A stretch of 64,000 nucleotides of DNA from Clostridia bacterium (lineage in GTDB: Bacteria; Bacillota_A; Clostridia; Oscillospirales; CAG-272): the NCBI GenBank assembly GCA_017445115.1, contig JAFSUU010000087.1:1-64000 (forward strand). Reading direction: 5' to 3'. Both the position numbers and the translations under genes were made by a program. Below the pieces are notes generated by a model that made no database searches, was not told the origin of the DNA, and was given only the letters and a program-made list of their open reading frames with translations. This document shows positions 1 through 7,761 of the stretch, piece by piece (the stretch's first letter is position 1; each line of letters begins with the position of its first letter).

Positions 1-644
1 AGATCGCGTTCGCGGACCTCAAGGACGACATGGACCTCGCGGAGGATATGCTCAAGTTCGTTATCCGCTACGTCCTCGAAAATGCGCCCGAAGAGATGGA
101 ATTCTTCAACAAATTCGTCGACAACGGTCTTCTTGAAAGACTTGAGAACGTCGTATCGTCCGACTTCGGCCGTGTGACCTACACGGAAGCCGTCGAACTT
201 CTCGAAAAGAACAACGACAATTTCGACTATAAAGTATACTGGGGCTGTGATCTCCAGACAGAACACGAAAGATATCTCACGGAACAGATTTTCCGCCGCC
301 CCGTTTTCGTCACCGACTATCCGAAGGAGATCAAGGCGTTCTATATGAAGCTGAACGACGACGGCAAGACTGTCGCGGCGGCAGACTGCCTCGTTCCCGG
401 CATTGGCGAGATCATCGGCGGAAGCCAGCGTGAAGACGACCTCGGAAAGCTCGAGCGCCGTATGGACGAGCTCGGACTCAACAAAGAGGACTACGGTTAC
501 TATCTCGACCTTCGCCGTTACGGAAGCGCACGCCACGCGGGCTTCGGTCTCGGATTTGAAAGATGCGTGATGTACCTCACCGGCATCTCCAACATCCGCG
601 ACGTGATCCCGTTCCCGAGAACGGTCGGAAACTGTGATTTCTGA
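1..644 (+). CDS. asnS: Asparaginyl-tRNA synthetase, C-terminal part (5' end outside window)
   Basis: Charges tRNA-Asn with asparagine in the cytoplasm. The frame is already open at base 3, so only about the last 214 residues are present. They form the end of a class II catalytic core of the Asp/Asn/Lys type. Near the C terminus the motif [15 protein letters not shown] is class II motif 3 (ATP-binding Arg), followed by [11 protein letters not shown], which is typical of AsnRS and AspRS. The run [13 protein letters not shown] also fits AsnRS. AsnRS is preferred over AspRS because there is no bacterial GAD insertion in the visible part and the protein ends directly after the PFPRT motif. The stop codon lies one base before the next gene's ATG, so the two are probably co-transcribed. 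Confidence 0.93.
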   Translation, partial: IAFADLKDDMDLAEDMLKFVIRYVLENAPEEMEFFNKFVDNGLLERLENVVSSDFGRVTYTEAVELLEKNNDNFDYKVYWGCDLQTEHERYLTEQIFRRPVFVTDYPKEIKAFYMKLNDDGKTVAAADCLVPGIGEIIGGSQREDDLGKLERRMDELGLNKEDYGYYLDLRRYGSARHAGFGLGFERCVMYLTGISNIRDVIPFPRTVGNCDF

Positions 645-645
645 T

Positions 646-1704
646 ATGAAAGACAGAAAAGACGAAATTATCGCCGCCCAGCTTGACGTGATACGCTCCA
701 TGACGGAGCGGAATCTGAACAGCGTCGGAGCCGATCTTGAAAGCGTTCTCGGACGGCCGGTTTCTCCCGCCGAAAAAGAGTCTGCAAAAATCCCGTCTGA
801 CGAGGCGAAAAACGACAACAAACCCGCGGAAAGCGCCGTCTCGGAAAAAAAAGAAACCAAAGACGAAGAAGCCAAACCGTCGGAAAAACTCGAAGATCTG
901 ACAGCTGAACTCGATTCTTATATCGGGCTCTCGGAAGTCAAAGAAGAGATACGCGGGCTCATCAATCTCGCGAAGATATACGCCCTCAGGCGCGAAAACG
1001 ACCTTCCGGTCGCCGATATGTCGCTCCACATGGTGTTCTCGGGCAATCCCGGCACCGGAAAGACGATGATCGGCCGCTTTATGGCGCGCGTCTACCACTC
1101 ACTCGGCATCCTCTCAAAAGGACATCTTGTCGAATGCGACCGTGCGGGACTTGTCGGCGGATATGTCGGTCAAACCGCGCTGAAATCCGCGAAAGTGCTT
1201 GAAGAGGCGCTCGGAGGAGTTCTTTTCATCGACGAGGCGTACACGCTCACATCAAAGAGCGAAAACGATTTCGGACAGGAAGCGGTCGACACCGTGCTGA
1301 AATACATGGAAGACCACCGTGACGACCTTGTGGTCATCGTTGCAGGCTACACCGGACCGATGAAACGCTTTATATCGTCGAACCCCGGCCTTGAATCCCG
1401 ATTCAACAAATACGTCGATTTCGCAGATTACACGGCGGAAGAGATGCTCGAGATCTTCAAGCTAAACTGCAGAAAGAGCTGTTACGAGCTGACGCCTGAA
1501 GCCGAAAACGCTCTTCTTGGGCTGTTGAAAGTCGCCGCGGAAGACGCAGACCGTTTCGGAAACGGCAGAGGCGTAAGAAATCTCTTTGAAAAAGTGCTCG
1601 CCGCTCAGGCAAACCGCCTCGCTTCTCTTGACACCATCACGAAAGAGAACCTTATGTCTATCGAAATGAGCGACATTGACGACGCGGCAAATTCAGATAT
1701 TTAA
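646..1704 (+). CDS. SpoVK/CbbX-like AAA+ ATPase
   Basis: A single AAA+ module of about 260 residues follows a charged, Lys/Glu-rich N-terminal region of about 90 residues that is probably disordered. Walker A is GNPGTGKT near residue 135, Walker B is VLFIDEAYTL near residue 195, and an arginine-finger region reads ESRFNKYVDF. This arrangement is that of the CbbX/SpoVK family, whose members act as hexameric remodelling ATPases; in sporulating Bacillota SpoVK is needed for spore maturation, but family membership does not prove that role here. ATG 646 lies one base after the asnS stop; GTG 634 is an in-frame alternative overlapping asnS. No strong Shine-Dalgarno is visible, so translation may be coupled to asnS. 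The target protein is unknown. Confidence 0.8.
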   Translation: MKDRKDEIIAAQLDVIRSMTERNLNSVGADLESVLGRPVSPAEKESAKIPSDEAKNDNKPAESAVSEKKETKDEEAKPSEKLEDLTAELDSYIGLSEVKEEIRGLINLAKIYALRRENDLPVADMSLHMVFSGNPGTGKTMIGRFMARVYHSLGILSKGHLVECDRAGLVGGYVGQTALKSAKVLEEALGGVLFIDEAYTLTSKSENDFGQEAVDTVLKYMEDHRDDLVVIVAGYTGPMKRFISSNPGLESRFNKYVDFADYTAEEMLEIFKLNCRKSCYELTPEAENALLGLLKVAAEDADRFGNGRGVRNLFEKVLAAQANRLASLDTITKENLMSIEMSDIDDAANSDI

Positions 1705-1708
1705 ATAC

Positions 1709-1743
1709 AAAAAGACCGTCGGGCAAAATCCCGACGGTCTTTT
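1709..1743. terminator. Bidirectional rho-independent terminator
   Basis: A perfect GACCGTCGGG / CCCGACGGTC stem with a CAAAAT loop is flanked by an A-run upstream and TTTT downstream. It can end the plus-strand AAA+ transcript and the minus-strand abrB transcript. Confidence 0.9.
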
Positions 1744-1753
1744 CGTTTTGTTA

Positions 1754-1999
1754 TTACTTCTTTAGTCCGAGCTCCTCGATGCAGCGGCGGCAGACCTTTC
1801 TTTCCTTGTACTCGACAAGGCCTTCCGTCTCGTTGCAAAAGACGCAGGAGGGAGCGTATTTTCTGAGAACTATGCTGCTGTTTTCAAAAAATATCTCAAC
1901 TCCGATCCCGGGGCCGATCTCAAGACGGTTTCTCATTTCGATCGGAAGCACGATTCTTCCGAGCTCGTCGATCTTTCTTACGATACCCGTACTTTTCAT
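1754..1999 (-). CDS. AbrB-family transcription regulator with C-terminal Cys4 motif
   Basis: An 81-residue protein. Residues 5-47 (GIVRKIDELGRIVLPIEMR...) form an AbrB/SpoVT swapped-hairpin DNA-binding domain, which in this family binds DNA as a dimer or tetramer and acts as a transition-state or sporulation regulator. After it come C52-x2-C55 and C70-x2-C73, which look like a small zinc ribbon; classical B. subtilis AbrB does not have this. The gene is the only minus-strand one in the first 18 kb and converges on the AAA+ gene across a shared terminator. Its spacer to the next gene is AT-rich (about 150 bp) and carries a divergent promoter for the DUF6062 gene. Targets are unknown. Confidence 0.85.
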   Translation of the reverse strand: MKSTGIVRKIDELGRIVLPIEMRNRLEIGPGIGVEIFFENSSIVLRKYAPSCVFCNETEGLVEYKERKVCRRCIEELGLKK

Positions 2000-2097
2000 T
2001 TTTGTTTCCTCATTTCTTTATTATAATTTATTATTTTAAAAATCCGTTTTTGACATAGTTATTAATTGTCTGTTTTAAGGACTTTTATTTAAAAAGA

Positions 2098-2125
2098 TTG
2101 AAAAATCGCAATTTTTCGATATAAT
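2098..2125 (+). promoter_or_regulatory. Sigma-A type promoter of the DUF6062 gene
   Basis: TTGAAA (2098-2103), a 16-bp spacer and TATAAT (2120-2125), 29 bp before the start codon; a GGAGG ribosome site follows. Confidence 0.7.
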
Positions 2126-2154
2126 ATTATTGAAAAACGATCACGGAGGCAGAT

Positions 2155-2853
2155 ATGGAACAGATCTATACCATTCCGATTAACGAAGCTTTCGAAAATT
2201 GCGAGGGCAAGAACGGCAAATGCGCTCTTTGCGAGATTTATGACAAATTTGACAAAAACGAAACCGAGATAATTCTCGGCGCGTCGATGATGGAGCCCGA
2301 CATCCGTAAGAAAACCAACGAGCAGGGCTTTTGCGGTGCGCATTACGAAAAGATGCTTCTCGCCGGAAAAAAGCTTCCTGTCGCGCTGATGCTTGAAAGC
2401 CATCTTGCGACCGTAGCGGAAAAAGTCAGAGTAAACCGCTTTATCCCCGGAAAAAGCGTGAAAGGATCCGCCGCGAAGATCGACCGACTGTCGAAAAGCT
2501 GCTATATCTGTGCAAGGCTTGACGAAAACTTTGCAAAAGTCCTTGACAACGCGGTATATCTTTGGGTGACGGACGAAGCTTTCAAGAAGAAAGTATCGTC
2601 TCAGAGCTGTTTTTGCCTTCCTCACTATGCAGCATTTCTCGGTGCGGCAAAAGAGGGTATGAGTTCTTCTGATTTTTCGGCTTTTTCATCGTCGATCCGC
2701 CTTGTCGAAGAAAAATATCTTGAAAAAGTCCGTGAAAACGTCTCGTTCTTTGTCAAGAAATTCGACTACAGATACGAAAACGAACCGTGGGGAGACGCTA
2801 AAGACGCGGTCGAAAAAGCGATCGGCCTTTTGTCCGGTGAAAATTTTAGTTAG
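2155..2853 (+). CDS. DUF6062-type Cys-rich protein
   Basis: A 232-residue soluble protein without signal peptide or membrane segment. It has two similar halves, each with a C-x2-C motif (CALC near residue 23; CYIC near 120) and a later C-x2-H motif (CGAHYE near 59; CLPHY near 157). That is a duplicated potential metal site, probably zinc or an Fe-S cluster. The pattern matches the DUF6062 proteins common in Clostridia, whose function is not known. It has its own promoter and GGAGG ribosome site. The gene stands alone before a 345-bp spacer. No enzymatic role can be assigned. Confidence 0.7.
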   Translation: MEQIYTIPINEAFENCEGKNGKCALCEIYDKFDKNETEIILGASMMEPDIRKKTNEQGFCGAHYEKMLLAGKKLPVALMLESHLATVAEKVRVNRFIPGKSVKGSAAKIDRLSKSCYICARLDENFAKVLDNAVYLWVTDEAFKKKVSSQSCFCLPHYAAFLGAAKEGMSSSDFSAFSSSIRLVEEKYLEKVRENVSFFVKKFDYRYENEPWGDAKDAVEKAIGLLSGENFS

Positions 2854-3198
2854 TTGCATTAATTATATATCATAAAATCCCTCATTTTTCAAGCCTTTTA
2901 AAAAAATACATCCTTTTATACATACAAACCACATTTTTATACGGTTAATTCGTAACATTTCCCATAATTGTAAACTTATATGATTTTTTATCGCCGCGGT
3001 TTTCCCGCGGCGATACTTTTCGCCGGCAAAACAATTCCGGCGAGAAAAAGCATCTGTTTTTTCTTATGTTCTCACCGGAACATCTTCCGGTGCGAAAAGA
3101 AAACCCCGCGCGACAAAATACTGCTTTCGCAAGCGATATATTTTTCTCTTTTACGCTTATAAAATATATGATACGAAATATAAAGGAGAAAAATCAAT
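2854..3198. other. AT-rich spacer holding three strong hairpins
   Basis: No gene was found in this 345-bp stretch. It contains three inverted repeats in 103 bp: ATCGCCGCGG / CCGCGGCGAT (2990-2999 with 3005-3014), TCGCCGG / CCGGCGA (3020-3026 with 3037-3043) and CACCGGAA / TTCCGGTG (3073-3080 with 3085-3092). They lie in the leader region of the Noc-like gene. Possible T-tails follow the first two, so they may end the upstream transcript. Confidence 0.75.
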
Positions 3199-3999
3199 AT
3201 GACATATCGTGAATTTGACGTCAATTCGCTAAACAGCAGCGACAATATACCAATATATAGCGGTCTATATAGATCGTTAATACAATATATAGACTTATCC
3301 GAACTTATATGCCCCCGGCGAGATCCGGTGAGCAACTCTTCCGTCAAAGCATTCACAAAGTCTTTCGCGGAAAGAGGTTTTCTGAAACCGGTTTTCATAG
3401 ACTCCGGGAAAAAGATAATCGACGGCAGAAAAAGATATGCCGCCGCCGCGTCCGCAGGGTATTCGAAGATACCGTGCGTTTTATTCCCGAATCCTCTCGT
3501 TTTTGAAGATGATCTGTTGTTAAGTGAAATACGGACGGAAAGCTGCGACTTTTTTAAATGCGCGGATATGCTGTGTGAACTGACCGGGATCTTTTTGTAT
3601 TCTCAGGAAGAAATAGCTCAGGCGATCGGAAAAAGCCAGTCCTACGTTGCAAATAAGCTGAGACTGCTGAATTTTACCGCAGAGGAAAGAGGTGAAGCTG
3701 TTGACGGCGGCCTTACAGAGCGCCACTGCAGATCGCTGCTCAGGATCAAAGATCCGGATGTCCGGCTTAATGCGATCCGCACGATCGCTTCCGCTTCGCT
3801 CAGCGTTTCAGCCGCGGATGAATATATCTCCTCGAAATTATCAGAACAGCACCCTTTGCACAGTACGGAATTCAGTTCTTCACTTGAGAGGCTAACAAAG
3901 TCCTTTTCGGACAGATTTGAAACGGTCATAAGCGTAAGCAGATCGGATAACGGGTCTGAGATATACACTCTGTCCGTAAGACCCAAACGTTTCACGTGA
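3199..3999 (+). CDS. Noc-like ParB-family protein
   Basis: A 266-residue ParB/Noc-family DNA-binding protein. The N-terminal ParB domain is recognisable (AERGFLKPVFIDSGKKIIDG) and is followed by a helix-turn-helix (SQEEIAQAIGKSQSYVANKL) like those that bind parS or Noc sites. Position upstream of parA-parB matches the noc-parA-parB order of Bacillota, where Noc blocks septum formation over the nucleoid. The CTP-binding motif of ParB/Noc, normally GERRxR, here reads GRKRYA, so clamp closure on CTP may be changed or lost. The C terminus is divergent. The stop codon sits inside a parS site. It could instead be a second ParB paralogue. A ribosome site (AAAGGAG) precedes the ATG. Confidence 0.75.
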   Translation: MTYREFDVNSLNSSDNIPIYSGLYRSLIQYIDLSELICPRRDPVSNSSVKAFTKSFAERGFLKPVFIDSGKKIIDGRKRYAAAASAGYSKIPCVLFPNPLVFEDDLLLSEIRTESCDFFKCADMLCELTGIFLYSQEEIAQAIGKSQSYVANKLRLLNFTAEERGEAVDGGLTERHCRSLLRIKDPDVRLNAIRTIASASLSVSAADEYISSKLSEQHPLHSTEFSSSLERLTKSFSDRFETVISVSRSDNGSEIYTLSVRPKRFT

Positions 4000-4003
4000 A
4001 ACG
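3988..4003. promoter_or_regulatory. parS site 1
   Basis: The 14-bp perfect palindrome GTTTCACGTGAAAC (3989-4002) is the core of the conserved bacterial parS centromere bound by ParB. The last codons and stop of the Noc-like gene (TTC ACG TGA) are read from inside it. Confidence 0.95.
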
Positions 4004-4022
4004 TATCTGCATTTTTCTGACA

Positions 4023-4038
4023 CGTTTCACGTGAAACA
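4023..4038. promoter_or_regulatory. parS site 2
   Basis: A second perfect GTTTCACGTGAAAC (4024-4037), 35 bp centre to centre from the first and 35 bp upstream of the parA -35 box. ParB loaded here could also repress the parAB promoter; that is inference. Confidence 0.95.
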
Positions 4039-4072
4039 TACAACAAGCGAATTAAAAAAATCGACAAAAGGA

Positions 4073-4101
4073 TTGACTTTGTTTTGTTAAAAGCTTATAA
4101 T
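4073..4101 (+). promoter_or_regulatory. Sigma-A promoter of parAB
   Basis: TTGACT (4073-4078), a 17-bp spacer and TATAAT (4096-4101), 43 bp before the parA start. Confidence 0.85.
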
Positions 4102-4144
4102 TATCATATAATAATAGGCGAAACACGGAAACAGAGGTGAAAAG

Positions 4145-4915
4145 ATGGGCAAACCCGTTATAATCTCTTTTGCAAATCAGAAAGGCGGCGTAGGAAAGAC
4201 CACGTCCGCCGTAAACATCGCCGCGTCGATCGCATATTTCGGACACAAAGTATTGCTTTGCGATCTTGACCCGCAGGGAAATTCTACGAGCGGCGTAGGA
4301 ATTAACAAAAAATCAGTGAGATATTCCTCATACGAAGCGCTTCTCGGACAGTGTACCCCCGATTCTGCCGTTGTAGAAACAAAATGCGAGAACCTGTCCT
4401 TAATGCCCTCAACAATAAACCTCGTGGGCGCGGAGATCGAGCTTCTCGATATGGAAGAACGCGAGAGGCGGTTCAAAAAAGCGATCGAGGGTATGAAACA
4501 AGAGTTCGATTACGTAATAGTAGACTGCCCTCCGTCCCTCGGTATGCTCACTATCAACGCTCTGACCGCAAGCGACGGCGTCGTAATACCCATGCAATGC
4601 GAATATTACGCGCTTGAGGGGCTTACGCAGCTGATGATAACGGTCAAAAAAATAAAGCAGGCTTACAATAAGAATCTGTATATAATGGGCATCCTGCTCA
4701 CAATGTATAACGGAAGGCTCAATCTGACCTCCCAGGTGACCGAAGAAATAAAAAAATACTATTCGGACAAGCTGTTTTCAACAACGATCCCGAGAAGCGT
4801 AAAGGTTTCGGAAGCGCCGAGCTTCGGCAAACCCATAATCTATTACGATAAATATTCCAAGGGCAGTCTTGCCTATATGGACGTTGCAAAAGAACTTCTG
4901 TCCAGAATTTGTTGA
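4145..4915 (+). CDS. parA: Chromosome-partitioning ATPase ParA/Soj
   Basis: A 256-residue ParA-type ATPase that works with ParB-parS in origin segregation and, as Soj, in controlling DnaA. Near the N terminus QKGGVGKTTSAVNIAASIA is the deviant Walker A motif (signature Lys plus catalytic Lys). It is followed by CDLDPQGNSTSGVG (motif A') and VIVDCPPSLGMLTINAL (Walker B). Length and motif order are those of chromosomal Soj/ParA. It has its own promoter just after two parS sites, a GAGGTG ribosome site, and is followed after 14 bp by parB, so the two form an operon. Nothing unusual was seen. Confidence 0.97.
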   Translation: MGKPVIISFANQKGGVGKTTSAVNIAASIAYFGHKVLLCDLDPQGNSTSGVGINKKSVRYSSYEALLGQCTPDSAVVETKCENLSLMPSTINLVGAEIELLDMEERERRFKKAIEGMKQEFDYVIVDCPPSLGMLTINALTASDGVVIPMQCEYYALEGLTQLMITVKKIKQAYNKNLYIMGILLTMYNGRLNLTSQVTEEIKKYYSDKLFSTTIPRSVKVSEAPSFGKPIIYYDKYSKGSLAYMDVAKELLSRIC

Positions 4916-4929
4916 AGGGAGAATACATA

Positions 4930-5808
4930 ATGGCGAAAAAACAGTCTCTCGGAAAAGGACTGGATCTGATCTTTGACGATAACACCATAGAATCAAATTC
5001 GGGAATGACGTACGTTCCGGTCTCATCGGTCTCCCCGAAAGCCGGTCAGCCGAGAAAATACTTCAGTATGGAGTCTTTATCGGAGCTCGCGTCATCTATT
5101 GCCGCACACGGTGTGCTTCAGCCGATAATCGTAAGGGATCTTAAAAACGGAACTTATGAGATCGTCGCCGGAGAAAGAAGATGGAGGGCTTCAAAACTTG
5201 CCGGCCTTTCAGAGATCCCCTGCATCATAATGGATGCCGACGAGATAATGTCCGCTCAGATAGCGCTTGTCGAAAACGTACAGCGCGAAGATCTCAATCC
5301 TTACGAAGAAGCACTGGCTTATAAGACGCTGATCGACGATTTCGGTCTGTCTCAGGAAGAAGTATCAAACATGGTCGGCAAAAGCCGCCCCGCGATAACC
5401 AACAGCATGAGACTTCTCGACCTTCCGAAAGAAGTACTCGATATGCTCGTTGTCGGCACTCTTTCTGCAGGGCACTGCAGAGCATTACTGGCGCTGAAAG
5501 ATAAAAGCGACGTCGTTTCGCTCGCATCGAAGGTATCAAAGCGAGGTATGTCGGTCCGCGAGACCGAAGCTGCCGTAAAAAAGCTCAATCGCGATTCAGA
5601 GCGTCAATATGAAGACGATCCTGCGGAAAAACGGCTCGTTGTGAATTACAGAGCTGATCTTGAACGCCGCGTCACAAGCCTTTCGGGCAGACGGATCAAA
5701 ATTTCCGACGCAAGAGGAAGACGAGTTGTAAAAGTGGAATATACCGACGACGAAGACCTTGAAAACCTGCTTTCGCTGATCTGCGGAAAATCAGTTATCG
5801 AAGAATAA
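4930..5808 (+). CDS. parB: Chromosome-partitioning protein ParB/Spo0J
   Basis: A 292-residue ParB. The N-terminal domain has the CTP-binding motif GERRWRASKLAG and the QPIIVRD segment. A central helix-turn-helix (SQEEVSNMVGKSRPAITNSM) binds parS, and the C terminus is the dimerisation domain. It nucleates on parS, slides as a CTP-dependent clamp and recruits SMC and ParA. The start at 4930 follows an AAGGGAG ribosome site; an upstream TTG (4909) that would overlap parA has none. Unlike the Noc-like gene at 3199, its CTP box is intact, so this is the likely functional partition protein for the two parS sites. Confidence 0.96.
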   Translation: MAKKQSLGKGLDLIFDDNTIESNSGMTYVPVSSVSPKAGQPRKYFSMESLSELASSIAAHGVLQPIIVRDLKNGTYEIVAGERRWRASKLAGLSEIPCIIMDADEIMSAQIALVENVQREDLNPYEEALAYKTLIDDFGLSQEEVSNMVGKSRPAITNSMRLLDLPKEVLDMLVVGTLSAGHCRALLALKDKSDVVSLASKVSKRGMSVRETEAAVKKLNRDSERQYEDDPAEKRLVVNYRADLERRVTSLSGRRIKISDARGRRVVKVEYTDDEDLENLLSLICGKSVIEE

Positions 5809-5842
5809 AATTGTTAATATTTACCATTTATAGGAGATAATT

Positions 5843-7135
5843 ATGCTTGACATCAAACTTATCAAAGAAAATCCCGAAGACGTTATCGCCCGCCTCGCGG
5901 CAAAAGGAAGAGACTCCAAGGAAGAAATTGCCGAAATAATCAGACTCGACGAGGAAAGACGCGCACTCATTGCGGAGTCCGAGAATCTTAAAGCCGAGCA
6001 AAACAGGCAGACAAAGCTCGTCCCTCAGATGAAAAAAGAGGGCAAGGACACCACAGAAGTTTTCGCGGCGATGAAAGAGCTCGGCGCAAAAGCCAAAGAG
6101 AGCGCCGCAAAGCTCGCAGAGGTAGAGGCAAGATATAACGAGCTCATGCTCGGTCTTCCCAATCTTCCCGACCGCGACCTCAAGCCCGGCGGTAAAGAGA
6201 ATAACGAACCTCTTAAATACTTCGGAGAGCCTCATCATTTCGATTTTGAGCCGAAAAATCACGTCGAGCTCTGCACGGCTCTCGGTCTTATCGACTACGA
6301 GCGCGGAGTAAAGCTCTCCGGCAACGGATTCTGGATATACCGCGGCCTCGGCGCAAGACTCGAATGGGCGCTTCTCAATTACTTCATTGACACTCATATC
6401 GCAGACGGCTATGAGCTCGTTCTCGTACCCCACATGCTCGGTTACGAATGCGGCTTGACCGCGGGACAGTTCCCGAAATTCAAAAACGAAGTCTACTGGC
6501 TCGCTGCCGCTGAAGAAGACGAACGCCGCCGCTTTATGCTTCCCACGGCGGAGACGGCTCTCGTATCTCTCCACCGCGACGAGATCCTTAAAGAATCCGA
6601 TCTTCCGAGAAAGTATATTTCCTATACTCCCTGCTTCAGAGTTGAAGCCGGTTCCTACAGAGCGGATGAACGCGGAATGGTGAGAGGCCACCAGTTCAAC
6701 AAAGTAGAAATGGTACAGTACACGAAACCCGAAGATTCCGACGCGGCGTTTGAAGAACTTGTCGGAAAGGCAGAACGCCTTGTCTCCGGTCTCGGCTTCC
6801 ACTTCAGAACAGTAAAACTCGCCGCCGCGGACTGCTCCGCTTCCATGGCGAGAACGTACGATATTGAGATACAGATCCCCTCTATGAACGGATATAAAGA
6901 AGTTTCTTCCGTTTCGAACGCAAGGGATTATCAAGCGCGCCGCGGCATGATCAGATTCAAGAGAGACGGCGGCGGAAAGCCCGAATTCGTTCACACTCTT
7001 AACGGCTCCGGTCTTGCAACGAGCCGTATCCTCCCCGCTCTCGTTGAGCAGAATCAGAGAGCCGACGGCTCCGTCGTGGTGCCGGAAGTTCTGCGCAAGT
7101 ATATAGGTATCGAGGTCATCGAGCCGGCAAAATGA
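5843..7135 (+). CDS. serS: Seryl-tRNA synthetase
   Basis: A 430-residue class II synthetase that charges tRNA-Ser, and tRNA-Sec where present. The N terminus (MLDIKLIKENPEDVIARLAAKG) begins the long antiparallel coiled-coil arm of about 110 residues that holds the tRNA. The catalytic core has the serine-binding TAETALV segment, motif 2 around RGMVRGHQFNKVEM and motif 3 NGSGLATSRILPAL. Length is normal. It follows parB by 34 bp with an AGGAG ribosome site and no terminator, so it may be transcribed with parAB. No T-box leader was found here. Confidence 0.97.
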   Translation: MLDIKLIKENPEDVIARLAAKGRDSKEEIAEIIRLDEERRALIAESENLKAEQNRQTKLVPQMKKEGKDTTEVFAAMKELGAKAKESAAKLAEVEARYNELMLGLPNLPDRDLKPGGKENNEPLKYFGEPHHFDFEPKNHVELCTALGLIDYERGVKLSGNGFWIYRGLGARLEWALLNYFIDTHIADGYELVLVPHMLGYECGLTAGQFPKFKNEVYWLAAAEEDERRRFMLPTAETALVSLHRDEILKESDLPRKYISYTPCFRVEAGSYRADERGMVRGHQFNKVEMVQYTKPEDSDAAFEELVGKAERLVSGLGFHFRTVKLAAADCSASMARTYDIEIQIPSMNGYKEVSSVSNARDYQARRGMIRFKRDGGGKPEFVHTLNGSGLATSRILPALVEQNQRADGSVVVPEVLRKYIGIEVIEPAK

Positions 7136-7170
7136 CCGGCGCGCTGCACAAATAACGAAAGGCAAATATT

Positions 7171-7740
7171 ATGTCCCGTTTCTTTGCTGCATTAGAACAT
7201 ATCGATTTCGGCGGCGGAATCATATCTCTGAAGACTCTTATCTGGGGTATTTGGGGAGGGATCTCCGCAGGAGCTCTGCTGTCTTTCTATCACAAATCCT
7301 ATCTCGGAAGGGTCGTTCGCGCTCTTCTGAACAAGGAGGCGCTGTCGAAGGAGAACGCGTTTACTCTCGGCGAGCTCGGAATAAAGCCCCGCCGCCTTCT
7401 TACAACCGCTCTTAAGGAAGACGCGACGCTCAGAAAAGTGATAGGCGTCTCAAACCCGGAAGAATGCGAATTTGAACAACAGCGAAAAACTCCCACCTGG
7501 CTTTCAAAGCTCTTTCCCGTCGGAAAAAAATACTCTTACGACTTCGATAAAATGAAGCTTTATATACCGGAGGAGAAAAGAGTCACCGCAGAGATAAAGT
7601 ATGACCAGAAAAAGAAGATCTCTCCCGTTGTTCTTGTCGTTTTCCTCGCCGTGCTCACAGGCGTCGCGATCGGAATGACGTTCGTTGTCCCGGATTTGCT
7701 TCAGTTGCTTGACAACTTTATTGATATGCTTTCAAACTGA
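7171..7740 (+). CDS. Hypothetical membrane protein, two predicted segments
   Basis: A 189-residue protein of unknown function. Hydrophobic stretches lie at about residues 22-42 (IWGIWGGISAGALLSFY) and 152-175 (VVLVVFLAVLTGVAIGMTFVV), with a charged central domain of about 100 residues that is probably cytoplasmic. No known domain was recognised. It follows serS by 35 bp and precedes a MORN protein and another membrane protein on the same strand, which suggests a small envelope-related group upstream of dnaA. Confidence 0.6.
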   Translation: MSRFFAALEHIDFGGGIISLKTLIWGIWGGISAGALLSFYHKSYLGRVVRALLNKEALSKENAFTLGELGIKPRRLLTTALKEDATLRKVIGVSNPEECEFEQQRKTPTWLSKLFPVGKKYSYDFDKMKLYIPEEKRVTAEIKYDQKKKISPVVLVVFLAVLTGVAIGMTFVVPDLLQLLDNFIDMLSN

Positions 7741-7761
7741 TCTGTTTCATGAGGATGAAAA

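Noticed and set aside
634..645. GTG 634 start for the AAA+ gene
   Set aside because: Overlaps asnS and has no better ribosome site; ATG 646 is more likely, though not proven.
5828..7165. Long minus-strand reading frame of 445 codons opposite serS
   Set aside because: It is antisense to a clear seryl-tRNA synthetase, has no recognisable domains or ribosome site, and the composition follows codon bias of the real gene.
7136..7170. tRNA gene after serS, as in B. subtilis
   Set aside because: The 35-bp gap holds no cloverleaf; no tRNA gene was found elsewhere in the window.
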